Both the position numbers and the translations under genes were made by a program. A stretch of 40,075 nucleotides of DNA from an uncultured Pelagibacteraceae bacterium (GTDB lineage: Bacteria > Pseudomonadota > Alphaproteobacteria > Pelagibacterales > Pelagibacteraceae): NCBI GenBank assembly GCA_902532195.1, contig CACAHE010000008.1, forward strand, positions 1 to 40,075, given 5' to 3'. This document shows positions 9,180 to 16,524 of the stretch, piece by piece (the stretch's first letter is position 1; the number at the start of each line of letters is the position of its first letter). The notes under the pieces were generated by a model. That model made no database searches, was not told the DNA's origin, and was given only the letters and a program-made list of their open reading frames with translations.

Positions 9180-9932
9180 ATGAAAAATAAAAAAGAGATA
9201 TTTGCTGGAATAATTATTATAGGTAATGAAATATTATCTGGTAGAACTCAAGATACCAATACTAGCACTATTTCTATATGGCTTAATTCTTTAGGTATTA
9301 GAGTGCAAGAAGTAAGAGTTATACCTGACAATGAAGAAATAATCATAAATACAGTTAATAAATTAAGAAAAAAATTTAATTATGTATTTACAACAGGGGG
9401 GATTGGACCAACTCATGATGACATAACCGCAGAGTCTATCTCAAAAGCATTTAACTTAAAATATGGACCTCATAAAGAAGCAATGCATATTTTAGAAAAA
9501 TATTATAAACCTGGTGATTTTACAGAGGGTAGAAAAAAAATGGCACACATGCCGGAAAATGCAAATTTAATTCTCAATCCAACTAGCGGTGCCCCAGGCT
9601 TTAATGTTGAAAATGTTTTCTGTCTACCCGGGGTCCCTTCAATATTAAAATCTATGCTTGGAGGCATTGGTCATATGCTTGTTGGAGGAGAACCTATAAT
9701 TAGCCATACTATAAATTTAAGAACAGTTGAAAGTGAAATTGCTAAATCATTAACTAAAGTTCAAAATGATAATAAAGAAGTAGATATTGGAAGCTATCCA
9801 TTTTTTAAAGCTGGTAAATTGGGTGTTGCTTTAGTCATAAGATGCTCGAACCAAAGTAAAATCGATAAATGTATTATAGATATATTAAATTTTGTAAAAG
9901 AAAAAAATATTGAGATAATAGAGAAAAATTAA
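9180..9932 (+). CDS. CinA-like molybdopterin-binding (MoCF) domain protein
   Basis: The 250-residue protein starts with a MoCF/MoaB-Mog domain: IIIIGNEILSGRTQDTNT and TTGGIGPTHDDITAESI are the signature segments seen in the N-terminal half of CinA. The rest (GRKKMAHMPENANLI...GAPGFNVENVFCLPGVPSI) matches the CinA N-terminal module. The C-terminal nicotinamide-nucleotide amidase domain of full CinA is absent. The CinA N-terminal domain has been linked to pyrophosphatase activity on ADP-ribose/FAD-type substrates in some bacteria, so a nucleotide-housekeeping role is possible, but the substrate is not shown by sequence. The stop directly abuts the next gene's ATG. Confidence 0.85.
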   Translation: MKNKKEIFAGIIIIGNEILSGRTQDTNTSTISIWLNSLGIRVQEVRVIPDNEEIIINTVNKLRKKFNYVFTTGGIGPTHDDITAESISKAFNLKYGPHKEAMHILEKYYKPGDFTEGRKKMAHMPENANLILNPTSGAPGFNVENVFCLPGVPSILKSMLGGIGHMLVGGEPIISHTINLRTVESEIAKSLTKVQNDNKEVDIGSYPFFKAGKLGVALVIRCSNQSKIDKCIIDILNFVKEKNIEIIEKN

Positions 9933-10376
9933 ATGTTATATTTTGCCTACGGCAGCAACTTAAATCACAAGCAAATGAAAATTAGATGTGAAGATGCAAC
10001 ATTTATAAAAAAATTTAATTTAAAAGGTTATAATCTTTGTTTTAGTCATAAAACTCAAAATTCAATTTATGGCCATGCCAACATAATTAAAAGTAAAAAT
10101 TTATTTGTTCCAGGTGTTATATGGAAAATATCAAAAAATGATGAAGATGAATTAGATTATTATGAGGGTGTAAGCTATAATTACTATTTTAAAAAGTATT
10201 TTAAATTAAATGGCAAAAAGGTATTGCTATATATTCAAAAAAAATATTATAGAAAAAAACCAAACTCAACATATTTACATACAATTATACAGGGGTATAA
10301 AGACTGTAATTTAGATTTTGATTACCTAAGAAAAAGAATTTCAAAATATGAGATTAATTATAAAATTTATTGGTAA
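9933..10376 (+). CDS. Gamma-glutamylcyclotransferase-like (AIG2-fold) protein
   Basis: The 147-residue protein begins MLYFAYGSNLN, the YGSN loop that binds the gamma-glutamyl group in the GGCT/AIG2 fold. The expected catalytic glutamate occurs in DEDELDYYEGVS, in the usual position before an aromatic YNYYFKKYF strand, so the active site appears complete. Family members cyclise gamma-glutamyl amines or peptides to 5-oxoproline; the specific substrate here is unknown. The ATG directly follows the stop of the CinA-like gene with no gap, indicating a two-gene transcript. A tail rich in Tyr and Lys follows. Confidence 0.8.
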   Translation: MLYFAYGSNLNHKQMKIRCEDATFIKKFNLKGYNLCFSHKTQNSIYGHANIIKSKNLFVPGVIWKISKNDEDELDYYEGVSYNYYFKKYFKLNGKKVLLYIQKKYYRKKPNSTYLHTIIQGYKDCNLDFDYLRKRISKYEINYKIYW

Positions 10377-10405
10377 ACAAGATTAATTGATTATAATAAT
10401 AATTC

Positions 10406-11302
10406 ATGAAAGTTTATGATTGTACTTTATATCATGATGAAGATTTAATTCTTGATTTAAGGCTTAATATATTATCAAAATTTATTGATAAATTCGTCAT
10501 ATGTGAGTCAAGATTCTCACATAGTGGAAGAGAGAAAAAATTAAATTTTGATATAAATAATTTTTCAAAATTTAAAGATAAAATAATTTACCTTGTATTA
10601 GATAGTGAACCAAAAGGACTTTTATTTAATGAAAGTTCAGAAGGTAAAAAAGAACTGCCAGAATATTATAGACATAATGCAATAAGAAGAATAGCCCATC
10701 AAAGAAATAAACTTATAGATGGATTAAAAGATGCTGAAAATAACGATTTCATTCTATACAGCGACAACGATGAAATTCCAAATTTGGAAAATTTTAATTT
10801 TAAAACATTTAATAAAAAGTATATTTTATTTAAACAAAAACTTTTTTATTATAAATTTAATTTACACCTAGATAGAATAAGTTGGTATGGAACAAAAGGA
10901 TGTAAAAAGAAATATTTATTGTCTTTTGAGAAATTAAGACAAATAAAACCAAAAATTTATCCTTTTTATAGGATCGATACATTTTTTAAATTTGATAAAC
11001 AGATCAGTTTAAACATAGTTAATAATGGAGGGTGGCATTTTACAAGGTTGCAAACCCCAGAAGATATTCATTTGAAAGAACTTGATGCTGAGCATCATGA
11101 TGAATATAGACTGTCAGGTAAAAATATTAATAAAATTAGAGAATTAATAAAAAATAGAAAAATAGACCACGATCATTTTGCAGATACCAAAAAATCAAAA
11201 TATGGACAAGAATTTAAATTAAGTAAAATATCAATAAATAGTTTACCTAAATTTATACAAGAAAACGAAGAAAAGTATAAAGAATGGTTCGATTATGATT
11301 AA
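10406..11302 (+). CDS. Glycosyltransferase family 17 protein
   Basis: The 298-residue protein opens with MKVYDCTLYHDEDLILDLRLNIL followed by DKFVICESRFSHSGREK and the acidic motif YSDNDEIPNL, the pattern of GT17 (family of the beta-1,4-N-acetylglucosaminyltransferase MGAT3, also common in bacteria). The NDE acidic cluster is the likely metal/nucleotide-sugar site, and NNGGWHFT is a further conserved block. It probably transfers a sugar, perhaps GlcNAc, onto a surface glycan in the cytoplasm; donor and acceptor are inferred only from family. It sits 29 bp behind the AIG2-like gene and 51 bp before an NAD-dependent epimerase. Confidence 0.82.
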   Translation: MKVYDCTLYHDEDLILDLRLNILSKFIDKFVICESRFSHSGREKKLNFDINNFSKFKDKIIYLVLDSEPKGLLFNESSEGKKELPEYYRHNAIRRIAHQRNKLIDGLKDAENNDFILYSDNDEIPNLENFNFKTFNKKYILFKQKLFYYKFNLHLDRISWYGTKGCKKKYLLSFEKLRQIKPKIYPFYRIDTFFKFDKQISLNIVNNGGWHFTRLQTPEDIHLKELDAEHHDEYRLSGKNINKIRELIKNRKIDHDHFADTKKSKYGQEFKLSKISINSLPKFIQENEEKYKEWFDYD

Positions 11303-11353
11303 TTCTACAGTTTTTAGTTTTAATTTTGAAAAAAAAATATAAATAGATTTCGA

Positions 11354-12364
11354 ATGAACAAAACAAAAATCCTCATAACTGGTGTTGCAGGCTTTCTAGG
11401 ATCACACCTGGCAGAAAAATTACATAATTTAAATTATGAAGTGATTGGCGTTGATAATATGTCATCTGGTTATGAAGACAATATTCCTAAGGAAATAAAA
11501 TTTCATAAATTTGATTGTTGTGATTTTGATAACATGAATAAAATAATGAAAGGTATTGATGTGATTTATCATTGTGCAGCTGCAGCACATGAAGGATTAT
11601 CTGTATTTTCTCCACAAGAGATTACAAAAAATAATTTACAGGCATCTGTAGCTGTTTTTTCTGCAGCAATTTCAAATAAAGTTAAAAGAATTATATTTTG
11701 TTCATCAATGGCAAGATATGGATCTCAAAAAACTCCTTTTACAGAAGAGATGGAACCTTCTCCAGTGGATCCGTATGGAATATCAAAGGTAGCAGCTGAA
11801 AAAATTTTAATAAGTTTATGCAATTTAAATAACATTGAATGGGTAATTGCGGTTCCACATAATATTATAGGGCCTAGACAAAAATATGATGATCCATTTA
11901 GAAATGTAGTTTCAATAATGTTAAACAGAATAATGCAAAACAAACCACCTATTATCTATGGTGATGGAAATCAAAAAAGATGTTTTTCATATATTGATGA
12001 TTGCTTAAATTGTTTACTTCCTATGATAAATGATCCAAAATTAAATAAACAAATAATCAATATAGGACCAGATGAAGAATTTGTTACTATTAATAAAGTA
12101 TTTGAAATTTGCTCGAATATAACTGGAAGCAATTTAGAACCAATATTTAAAAAAGATAGACCGCTTGAAGTAAAACACGCAACTTGTTCAGCTGATAAAG
12201 CCAGAAAATTATTAAATTACGAAACAAAAACATCATTGCAAGAAGGTATAGAAAAAACTTATAGATATATAAAAAAAAGAGGAATAAGACCTTTCGATTA
12301 TCATATTAATTTAGAAATTAAAAATGAACTAACACCTGAAACTTGGTTAAAAAAAGAAATTTAA
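11354..12364 (+). CDS. NAD-dependent epimerase/dehydratase (extended SDR, nucleotide-sugar type)
   Basis: The 336-residue enzyme has the NAD(P)-binding motif TGVAGFLGSH (residues 9-18), the catalytic SSMARYG serine region and the Y141-GIS-K145 catalytic pair (YxxxK), then PHNIIGPRQ and the C-terminal substrate half with GDGNQKRCFSYIDD. These are features of extended SDRs such as UDP-glucose 4-epimerases and dTDP-glucose 4,6-dehydratases. The DNMSSG segment and overall pattern favour a UDP-sugar 4-epimerase-like enzyme, but the substrate cannot be fixed. Together with the GT17 gene upstream and the FkbM gene that converges 3 bp downstream, it belongs to a small surface-glycan cluster. Confidence 0.85.
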   Translation: MNKTKILITGVAGFLGSHLAEKLHNLNYEVIGVDNMSSGYEDNIPKEIKFHKFDCCDFDNMNKIMKGIDVIYHCAAAAHEGLSVFSPQEITKNNLQASVAVFSAAISNKVKRIIFCSSMARYGSQKTPFTEEMEPSPVDPYGISKVAAEKILISLCNLNNIEWVIAVPHNIIGPRQKYDDPFRNVVSIMLNRIMQNKPPIIYGDGNQKRCFSYIDDCLNCLLPMINDPKLNKQIINIGPDEEFVTINKVFEICSNITGSNLEPIFKKDRPLEVKHATCSADKARKLLNYETKTSLQEGIEKTYRYIKKRGIRPFDYHINLEIKNELTPETWLKKEI

Positions 12365-12367
12365 TAT

Positions 12368-13096
12368 TTATTTGAAGTTTTTTTTAAACAAAATTTCGGT
12401 ATGGTTTTTTTCAGGTGATTCCGCTGGGTAAAAATTTCTTTCACCTAGCCAGCTAACTAATTCATCCCACAATACACCGCCATCATAATATTTTACCTTG
12501 CTTACTTCTACAGAAATTGAATTACATGATTTTAATGCATCTTCAGCTCCTTTGAAAACCAATAACTCAGAGCCCTGCAAATCAACTATCCAATGGTTAT
12601 ATTCATCAGGTGAAATATTATTTTTTTTTAAAATAGTATCTAATTTAAACATTTTTAATTTAATTTTTTCTTTCATAAAAACTTTGCGTCCATCCCAGCC
12701 TTTCTCTATGACTTCATTGGTAAAATTAAATAGAGAAGAGCAAGCTGCATCGTTGCCTGAAATAAAAAAATCTTTTTCTATATTGTCTTGATCTCCCAAC
12801 AAAACATGAAAAGCTTTTTGATCTCCATAAAAATATAAATTATCTTTTAACTGATCAAAAAGGTGAGGGACAGCCTCAAACCAAATAACTTTTTTTCCAA
12901 ACCAATTATATACTTCTGCCTCGTTTCCTCTGTGAGCTCCTAGATGCATTATACCTCTTGATTTATTCATACAATCAACTGTTTCTAAGGTAACTTCACC
13001 ATAAGGGTTAGGAGTATGTGGAGGACCTATTTTGATTAATTTAAAACCTAAGGCTCTTAATATTTTCTTAATTGTTCTTTTTAAAATATATAACAT
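12368..13096 (-). CDS. FkbM family SAM-dependent methyltransferase
   Basis: The 242-residue protein shows the FkbM methyltransferase pattern: RGIMHLGAHRGNEAEVY (SAM-binding motif I with an AHRG loop), KVIWFEAVPHLFDQLKDNL (acidic residue binding the ribose), and the C-terminal IVDLQGSELLVFKGAEDAL plus SISVEVS, which correspond to the family's 'D-x-QG-E' block. Family members O-methylate sugars or polyketides; with the GT17 and epimerase genes next door, methylation of a surface sugar is likely but not proven. It is convergent with the epimerase gene, 3 bp apart, and divergent from the serine hydrolase gene across 111 bp. Confidence 0.85.
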   Translation of the reverse strand: MLYILKRTIKKILRALGFKLIKIGPPHTPNPYGEVTLETVDCMNKSRGIMHLGAHRGNEAEVYNWFGKKVIWFEAVPHLFDQLKDNLYFYGDQKAFHVLLGDQDNIEKDFFISGNDAACSSLFNFTNEVIEKGWDGRKVFMKEKIKLKMFKLDTILKKNNISPDEYNHWIVDLQGSELLVFKGAEDALKSCNSISVEVSKVKYYDGGVLWDELVSWLGERNFYPAESPEKNHTEILFKKNFK

Positions 13097-13165
13097 TTAT
13101 TTATTGCATTTATTTTTAATATATTTTGTTTGAGCATAAATTTAATATTGTTATATGCTATTATT

Positions 13166-13195
13166 TTTACAAAATCGATAAATAAATGTTATATT
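13166..13195 (+). promoter_or_regulatory. Possible promoter of the exported serine hydrolase
   Basis: TTTACA at 13166-13171 and TATATT at 13190-13195 are 18 bp apart in the 111-bp divergent gap between the FkbM gene and the hydrolase. The predicted start would give a leader of only a few bases before GTG 13208. In such AT-rich DNA chance matches are common. Confidence 0.3.
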
Positions 13196-13207
13196 AAATA
13201 AAAAATT

Positions 13208-14584
13208 GTGAAAAAAATTTTAACCATTATTTCTATACTAATATTTTCAACTTCAGCTTATGCAAATGAACAGGAAGATTTTTTTTTAGAATTTAATCAA
13301 TGGTTAGCAAAAAATGAATTTACTGATTATTACAAAGTAGAGTTTGCAGAGGCAACTGGAATATGTAAAGATTTAGAAAAATTTAGTCACCTTTGGTATT
13401 ATAACAAATGTGATAAAAATAAAAAAATTACAGGTAATTACAAAGTCAATACTTATAACAATCGATCAGAAATCCCAGAGGAAGCTAAACCTGATTATGA
13501 AACTTTATTATACTACCTCTGGCTTTATTTGAATAAAAACTGGAACGGTAAAGAAAAATATAGTGAAATTAAATCATCTGAAAATCCTTATAAATTTCAG
13601 TTTGGTCTTAGGGATGACAAATATGTTAAAAAACAAATGCAAAAAACTGCATTACTTAGCTATCTTTTGTATGAAGATGGAAAAATAGTAATTGATGAAT
13701 TAAGTCCACCTGAAAGATTTGGAAAAGGTTTTAATAATGAAAGCACTCATCACTCCCAATCTGTTGGAAAAAGTATAGTTTCATATGTTCTGGGTCATGC
13801 CATATGCAAAGGATATGTTGGTGGTATAGATACACAAATAAATGATTGGCCGATTTTAAAAGGTACACTTTATCACAATCAAAAGATTATTGATATAATC
13901 AATATGAGAGCAGGGGATAAAAATTATTTTTCATCAAAAGATCCATCTAATAGATTTAAAAATTCAAAGTTTAATACCTCAGTTACAAACAGAACTATGG
14001 AAAGTGTAATGCAGAATGAATTAAAAGACTCAAAAAAATCTGGAACCAAACATCATTATAATAATTTATTACCTCATCTTATTTTTAACTATATTGCTTT
14101 TAAAACAGGAGAAGATGGTTTTCAAAAATTATTAGATGACATTTTTAGAGATAAAGTTGGAATCGAGCATGATGTTTCTTTTGCAGCAGCTACAAGATAT
14201 TCAGTCAGTGGAGAAAAATCTATAACTAATACAATGCTAGCTTCAAGGTATGATTATTTGAGGATAGCAAAAGCCATGTTAGATGATTGGCAAAATGATA
14301 CTTGTGAAGGAAAATATCTTAAATCTTTGTATGAGAGAAAAATTAATAAACATAGAGACTATCGTGATAATAACCACGCCTTTAGTGCCTCTAAGTCATA
14401 TGGTGGATTTTTTCATTTAGATCAATCTGGATTGAAAAATAGACATATATTTATTATGGATGGTCATGGAGGACAAACTTATACAATTGATTTTGATAAA
14501 GGAAGAATAGTTGCAACAATGGCTATTCACAGAGATTTCAATTGGAAGAAGATAGCTCATTCAGTTATTAAAAAAGGTAAATAA
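13208..14584 (+). CDS. Exported beta-lactamase-fold serine hydrolase (class C/penicillin-binding type)
   Basis: The 458-residue protein starts with a signal peptide (KK, a hydrophobic stretch ILTIISILIFSTS, and AYA before NEQ), so it acts in the periplasm. The active-site elements of the serine beta-lactamase/esterase family are visible: SVGK (SxxK) at 185-188, YNN (YxN) at 284-286 and a DGHGGQ block at about 418-423 in place of the usual KTG/HxG. An N-terminal domain of about 130 residues precedes the catalytic part. The family includes D,D-peptidases, esterases and amidases, and substrate is unknown. Start is GTG 13208, chosen because it places the signal peptide correctly and a promoter-like element lies just upstream. 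Nothing suggests true beta-lactamase activity. Confidence 0.75.
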   Translation: MKKILTIISILIFSTSAYANEQEDFFLEFNQWLAKNEFTDYYKVEFAEATGICKDLEKFSHLWYYNKCDKNKKITGNYKVNTYNNRSEIPEEAKPDYETLLYYLWLYLNKNWNGKEKYSEIKSSENPYKFQFGLRDDKYVKKQMQKTALLSYLLYEDGKIVIDELSPPERFGKGFNNESTHHSQSVGKSIVSYVLGHAICKGYVGGIDTQINDWPILKGTLYHNQKIIDIINMRAGDKNYFSSKDPSNRFKNSKFNTSVTNRTMESVMQNELKDSKKSGTKHHYNNLLPHLIFNYIAFKTGEDGFQKLLDDIFRDKVGIEHDVSFAAATRYSVSGEKSITNTMLASRYDYLRIAKAMLDDWQNDTCEGKYLKSLYERKINKHRDYRDNNHAFSASKSYGGFFHLDQSGLKNRHIFIMDGHGGQTYTIDFDKGRIVATMAIHRDFNWKKIAHSVIKKGK

Positions 14585-14604
14585 AAAAAACTTACTTATT
14601 AGTC

Positions 14605-14633
14605 TTGTTAAATTTTTAAACTTGGAATAAATA
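14605..14633 (+). promoter_or_regulatory. Possible promoter of tRNA-Leu/nadK
   Basis: TTGTTA (14605-14610) and TAAATA (14628-14633) are 17 bp apart; transcription would begin about 10 bases before the mature 5' end of tRNA-Leu at 14651. The placement fits a tRNA promoter, but the -35 and -10 boxes each depart from consensus. Confidence 0.4.
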
Positions 14634-14650
14634 CAAGTAAACAAAGGAAT

Positions 14651-14736
14651 GCCCTCGTGGTGAAATTGGTAGACACAAAGGACTTAAAATCCTTGCCCTT
14701 TTGGGAGTGCCAGTTCGAGTCTGGCCGAGGGCACCA
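14651..14736 (+). tRNA. tRNA-Leu (anticodon UAA)
   Basis: A full class II tRNA of 86 bases with encoded CCA. The acceptor strands GCCCTCG and CGAGGGC pair perfectly, the anticodon stem AAGGA/TCCTT encloses the loop CTTAAAA (anticodon TAA), a long variable arm (GCCCTTTTGGGAG region) marks it as leucine-type, and the T-arm holds GTTCGAGTC. The mature 3' end is only 5 bases from the nadK ATG, so the two are likely one transcript separated by tRNA 3' processing. Confidence 0.97.
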
Positions 14737-14741
14737 CTAAA

Positions 14742-15512
14742 ATGATAAAACCTTTTATAGTATTTGATAATAATAAATTTTCAAAAAAAGTAAGATCTTA
14801 TTTAATAAAAAAATTTAAAAAATTTTCTATTAATAACTCCAATTTAATTATTGTTATAGGCGGAGATGGCTTTATGCTTCAAACTTTAAAAAATTTTTAC
14901 AAGTATAATATTCCTTTTTATGGAATAAATTCTGGAAGCTATGGTTTTTTAATGAATAAATTTTCAGCAAAAAATACATTCAAGAACTTATTTAAAGCTA
15001 AGATGATAATTATTTCTCCTTTACAAATGACAGTAAGAAATAGATCAGGATTTATAAAAAAATCTATAGCAATTAATGAAATATCTATTCTTAGACAGAG
15101 TAGACAGGCCGCTTCTATATCTATTTTAAATAAATCAAATATAATTATAAAAAAACTAGTTTCAGATGGAGTCCTGATCTCAACTCCTGCAGGTAGTACT
15201 GCATACAACCTATCTGTTCATGGTCCTATTTTAAGTTTAGATTCTAAAAAACTATCTATTTCACCAATTAGTCCTTTTAGACCAAGAAGATGGAAAGGAA
15301 AAGTAGTAAGTGAAAATTCTAAAATTTTAATTAAAAATTTAAACGTTATTAAAAGACCCATAAGTGCTGTTGCAGATAATGTGGAAGTAAGAAATGCTAA
15401 ATCAATTTTAGTAAAAACTAATAAAAAAATTAAATTTAAATTACTTTACGATAAAAATAGAAGTTTACAAAAAAAAATTAAAATTGAGCAATTAAGAAAA
15501 GAGATAAATTAG
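14742..15512 (+). CDS. nadK: NAD kinase
   Basis: The 256-residue protein phosphorylates NAD to NADP. It has the GGDG catalytic motif (IIVIGGDGFMLQTL), the second motif GINSGSYGFLMN, and the SDGVLISTPAGSTAYNLS segment with the conserved Gly-rich loop. Length is typical for alphaproteobacterial NAD kinases. The ATG lies 5 bases after the tRNA-Leu CCA end, leaving no room for a Shine-Dalgarno site once the tRNA is cut out. The TAG stop (15510-15512) directly abuts the first tRNA-Thr 3' fragment (from 15513), so the gene marks the left, chromosomal edge of the accessory island. Confidence 0.95.
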   Translation: MIKPFIVFDNNKFSKKVRSYLIKKFKKFSINNSNLIIVIGGDGFMLQTLKNFYKYNIPFYGINSGSYGFLMNKFSAKNTFKNLFKAKMIIISPLQMTVRNRSGFIKKSIAINEISILRQSRQAASISILNKSNIIIKKLVSDGVLISTPAGSTAYNLSVHGPILSLDSKKLSISPISPFRPRRWKGKVVSENSKILIKNLNVIKRPISAVADNVEVRNAKSILVKTNKKIKFKLLYDKNRSLQKKIKIEQLRKEIN

Positions 15513-15566
15513 TGGTGCCCCCGCACGGATTCGAACCGCGGACCTATTGATTACAAATCAATTGCT
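15513..15566 (-). repeat. tRNA-Thr 3'-half copy 1: putative attachment site at the left island edge
   Basis: These 54 bp match the intact tRNA-Thr (22723-22776) from the CCA end to just past the anticodon stem, with one mismatch (GGATTC here, GGACTC in the intact gene). The match stops at TTGCT, and the D-arm and 5' acceptor strand are missing, so it cannot fold into a tRNA. A displaced 3' fragment at the far edge of foreign DNA is the classic mark of site-specific integration into a tRNA gene. It abuts the nadK stop codon. Confidence 0.88.
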
Positions 15567-15618
15567 AAAAGTTAAATAAACATTTGTTTGCAACAATAAT
15601 CCTAAAATATTTTTAACT

Positions 15619-15638
15619 TGGCAACAATCTGACAACAA
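15619..15638 (+). repeat. Cassette 1 left-end direct repeats (11-bp spacing)
   Basis: Two units, TGGCAACAA (15619-15627) and TGACAACAA (15630-15638), begin 11 bp apart, about one helical turn. They lie about 53 bp inside the left tRNA-Thr fragment. The same unit recurs three times near the right end of the cassette in the same orientation. A looser TTGCAACAA-like unit occurs at about 15589-15597. The layout resembles arm-type integrase binding sites. Confidence 0.7.
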
Positions 15639-16231
15639 TGGTAGTGTTTTTTATGGAAAAGAAAAAGAAGTATAAACCAAAAGGACCTATTCAAATTTTA
15701 GCAGCTATTGGATTAGTGATAGCAATATTGTGGACAGCGAAAGGCTTGTTTCAATTCGGAAGCGCTGGTTATAAAGAAGTTACCAGCTCTAAGTCTAATT
15801 ATAAAATAATTACATTAACAAAATGCTATATAACTGACTTACAAGAGACAAATGGTAAGGAAGTGTATTCTTATAAAAATTGGAAGGAACAAACTCTGGA
15901 TAAAAGAATTGAATATGAAAATAAACTTTATACGCTAGATACCGTGACAGAAGTCATAACGCAAACTACTGTTTTTAAAGATACACATTTAAAAAGAATG
16001 AGAGAGAACAATCTATTTTTAAAAAAACACTCAAAAGTAATCTTTAAGATTGTTGACCTAGGAGGTAATGTTGCAACAGCAGAAGATACTGACCTAGGCA
16101 AATGGTTCAAAAAAAATACTATCGATGTGGATTTTAAAACAAATCAAGTTTACAGATATTCTGAAGCTGATTTTGGAAGTGGAAATCTTTTTAAGACTGC
16201 AACCACCGAACAATGTCAAAGACAAAAATAG
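15638..16231 (+). CDS. Unknown single-pass membrane protein, cassette 1 cargo
   Basis: I do not recognise this protein. The 197 residues (192 from the second Met, codon at 15653, which I find equally likely) begin with a Lys-rich cytoplasmic tail (MEKKKKYKPKGP), then one hydrophobic helix (IQILAAIGLVIAILW, about residues 18-33), then a soluble domain of about 155 residues that should face the periplasm. That domain has no Cys-rich or catalytic motif I can name. The first ATG begins on the last base of the left-end repeat. It is the only gene of cassette 1. A role in surface exclusion or stress is imaginable, but nothing in the sequence shows it. Confidence 0.7.
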   Translation: MVVFFMEKKKKYKPKGPIQILAAIGLVIAILWTAKGLFQFGSAGYKEVTSSKSNYKIITLTKCYITDLQETNGKEVYSYKNWKEQTLDKRIEYENKLYTLDTVTEVITQTTVFKDTHLKRMRENNLFLKKHSKVIFKIVDLGGNVATAEDTDLGKWFKKNTIDVDFKTNQVYRYSEADFGSGNLFKTATTEQCQRQK

Positions 16232-16293
16232 ATTAGATATCAAACTATTGTAATAAGAATGCTGATGCTCCCAATTAAAACGACTACTTGATT

Positions 16294-16324
16294 TGACAAC
16301 AAACTGACAACAATCTGACAACAC
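16294..16324 (+). repeat. Cassette 1 right-end direct repeats (three units, 11-bp spacing)
   Basis: TGACAACAA at 16294-16302 and 16305-16313, and TGACAACAC at 16316-16324, are spaced exactly 11 bp apart and face the same way as the two left-end units. They lie 57 bp before the second tRNA-Thr fragment. The set overlaps the foot of a possible hairpin at 16320-16346 (AACAC...GTGTT arms, one bulge), which might end the transcript of the cargo gene. Confidence 0.75.
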
Positions 16325-16380
16325 TTATTGTCGTCATAATAGTGTTTGCATAAATAATTTTGATGAAAAAGTAAGTTAGA

Positions 16381-16429
16381 TGGTGCCCCCGCACGGATTC
16401 GAACCGCGGACCTATTGATTACAAATCAA
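16381..16429 (-). repeat. tRNA-Thr 3'-half copy 2: putative attachment site between cassettes
   Basis: These 49 bp are identical to copy 1 and differ by one base from the intact tRNA-Thr. Identity ends exactly after the anticodon stem (TTGATTACAAATCAA then AGAG). The internal position shows that two separate elements inserted at the same tRNA, one after the other. It is a tRNA remnant and cannot be a working gene. Confidence 0.88.
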
Positions 16430-16503
16430 AGAGCTTCTTAAAATATCCTTTCATTAACGTTGATATTATTAACTTCTAGAATCCCCGTCAAGCAAAGATA
16501 AAA

Positions 16504-16524
16504 AATTCACTTACAATTCACTTA
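16504..16524 (+). repeat. Cassette 2 left-end direct repeats (11-bp spacing)
   Basis: Two identical units AATTCACTTA at 16504-16513 and 16515-16524, 11 bp apart, lie 75 bp inside tRNA-Thr fragment copy 2. The same pair recurs at the right end (22599-22619) in the same orientation. The sequence is unrelated to the cassette 1 repeats although the spacing is the same. Confidence 0.75.

Larger units (their letters stand above)
15513..16380. mobile_element. Cassette 1: small tRNA-Thr-associated integrated element without integrase
   Basis: Bounded by tRNA-Thr 3' fragments at 15513 and 16381, this about 0.87-kb unit carries one gene (unknown membrane protein) and TGACAACAA direct repeats near both ends. 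No recombinase gene is present, so it is either a non-autonomous element mobilised in trans or the decayed remains of a larger island. The boundaries are seen directly; mobility is inferred. Confidence 0.7.

Noticed and set aside
13208..14584. True class C beta-lactamase resistance gene
   Set aside because: Only generic serine-hydrolase motifs are present, and the KTG motif is replaced; resistance cannot be claimed.
15513..16429. tRNA-Thr genes at 15513 and 16381
   Set aside because: Only the 3' half is present; the D-arm and 5' acceptor strand are missing, so neither can fold. They are treated as attachment-site copies.
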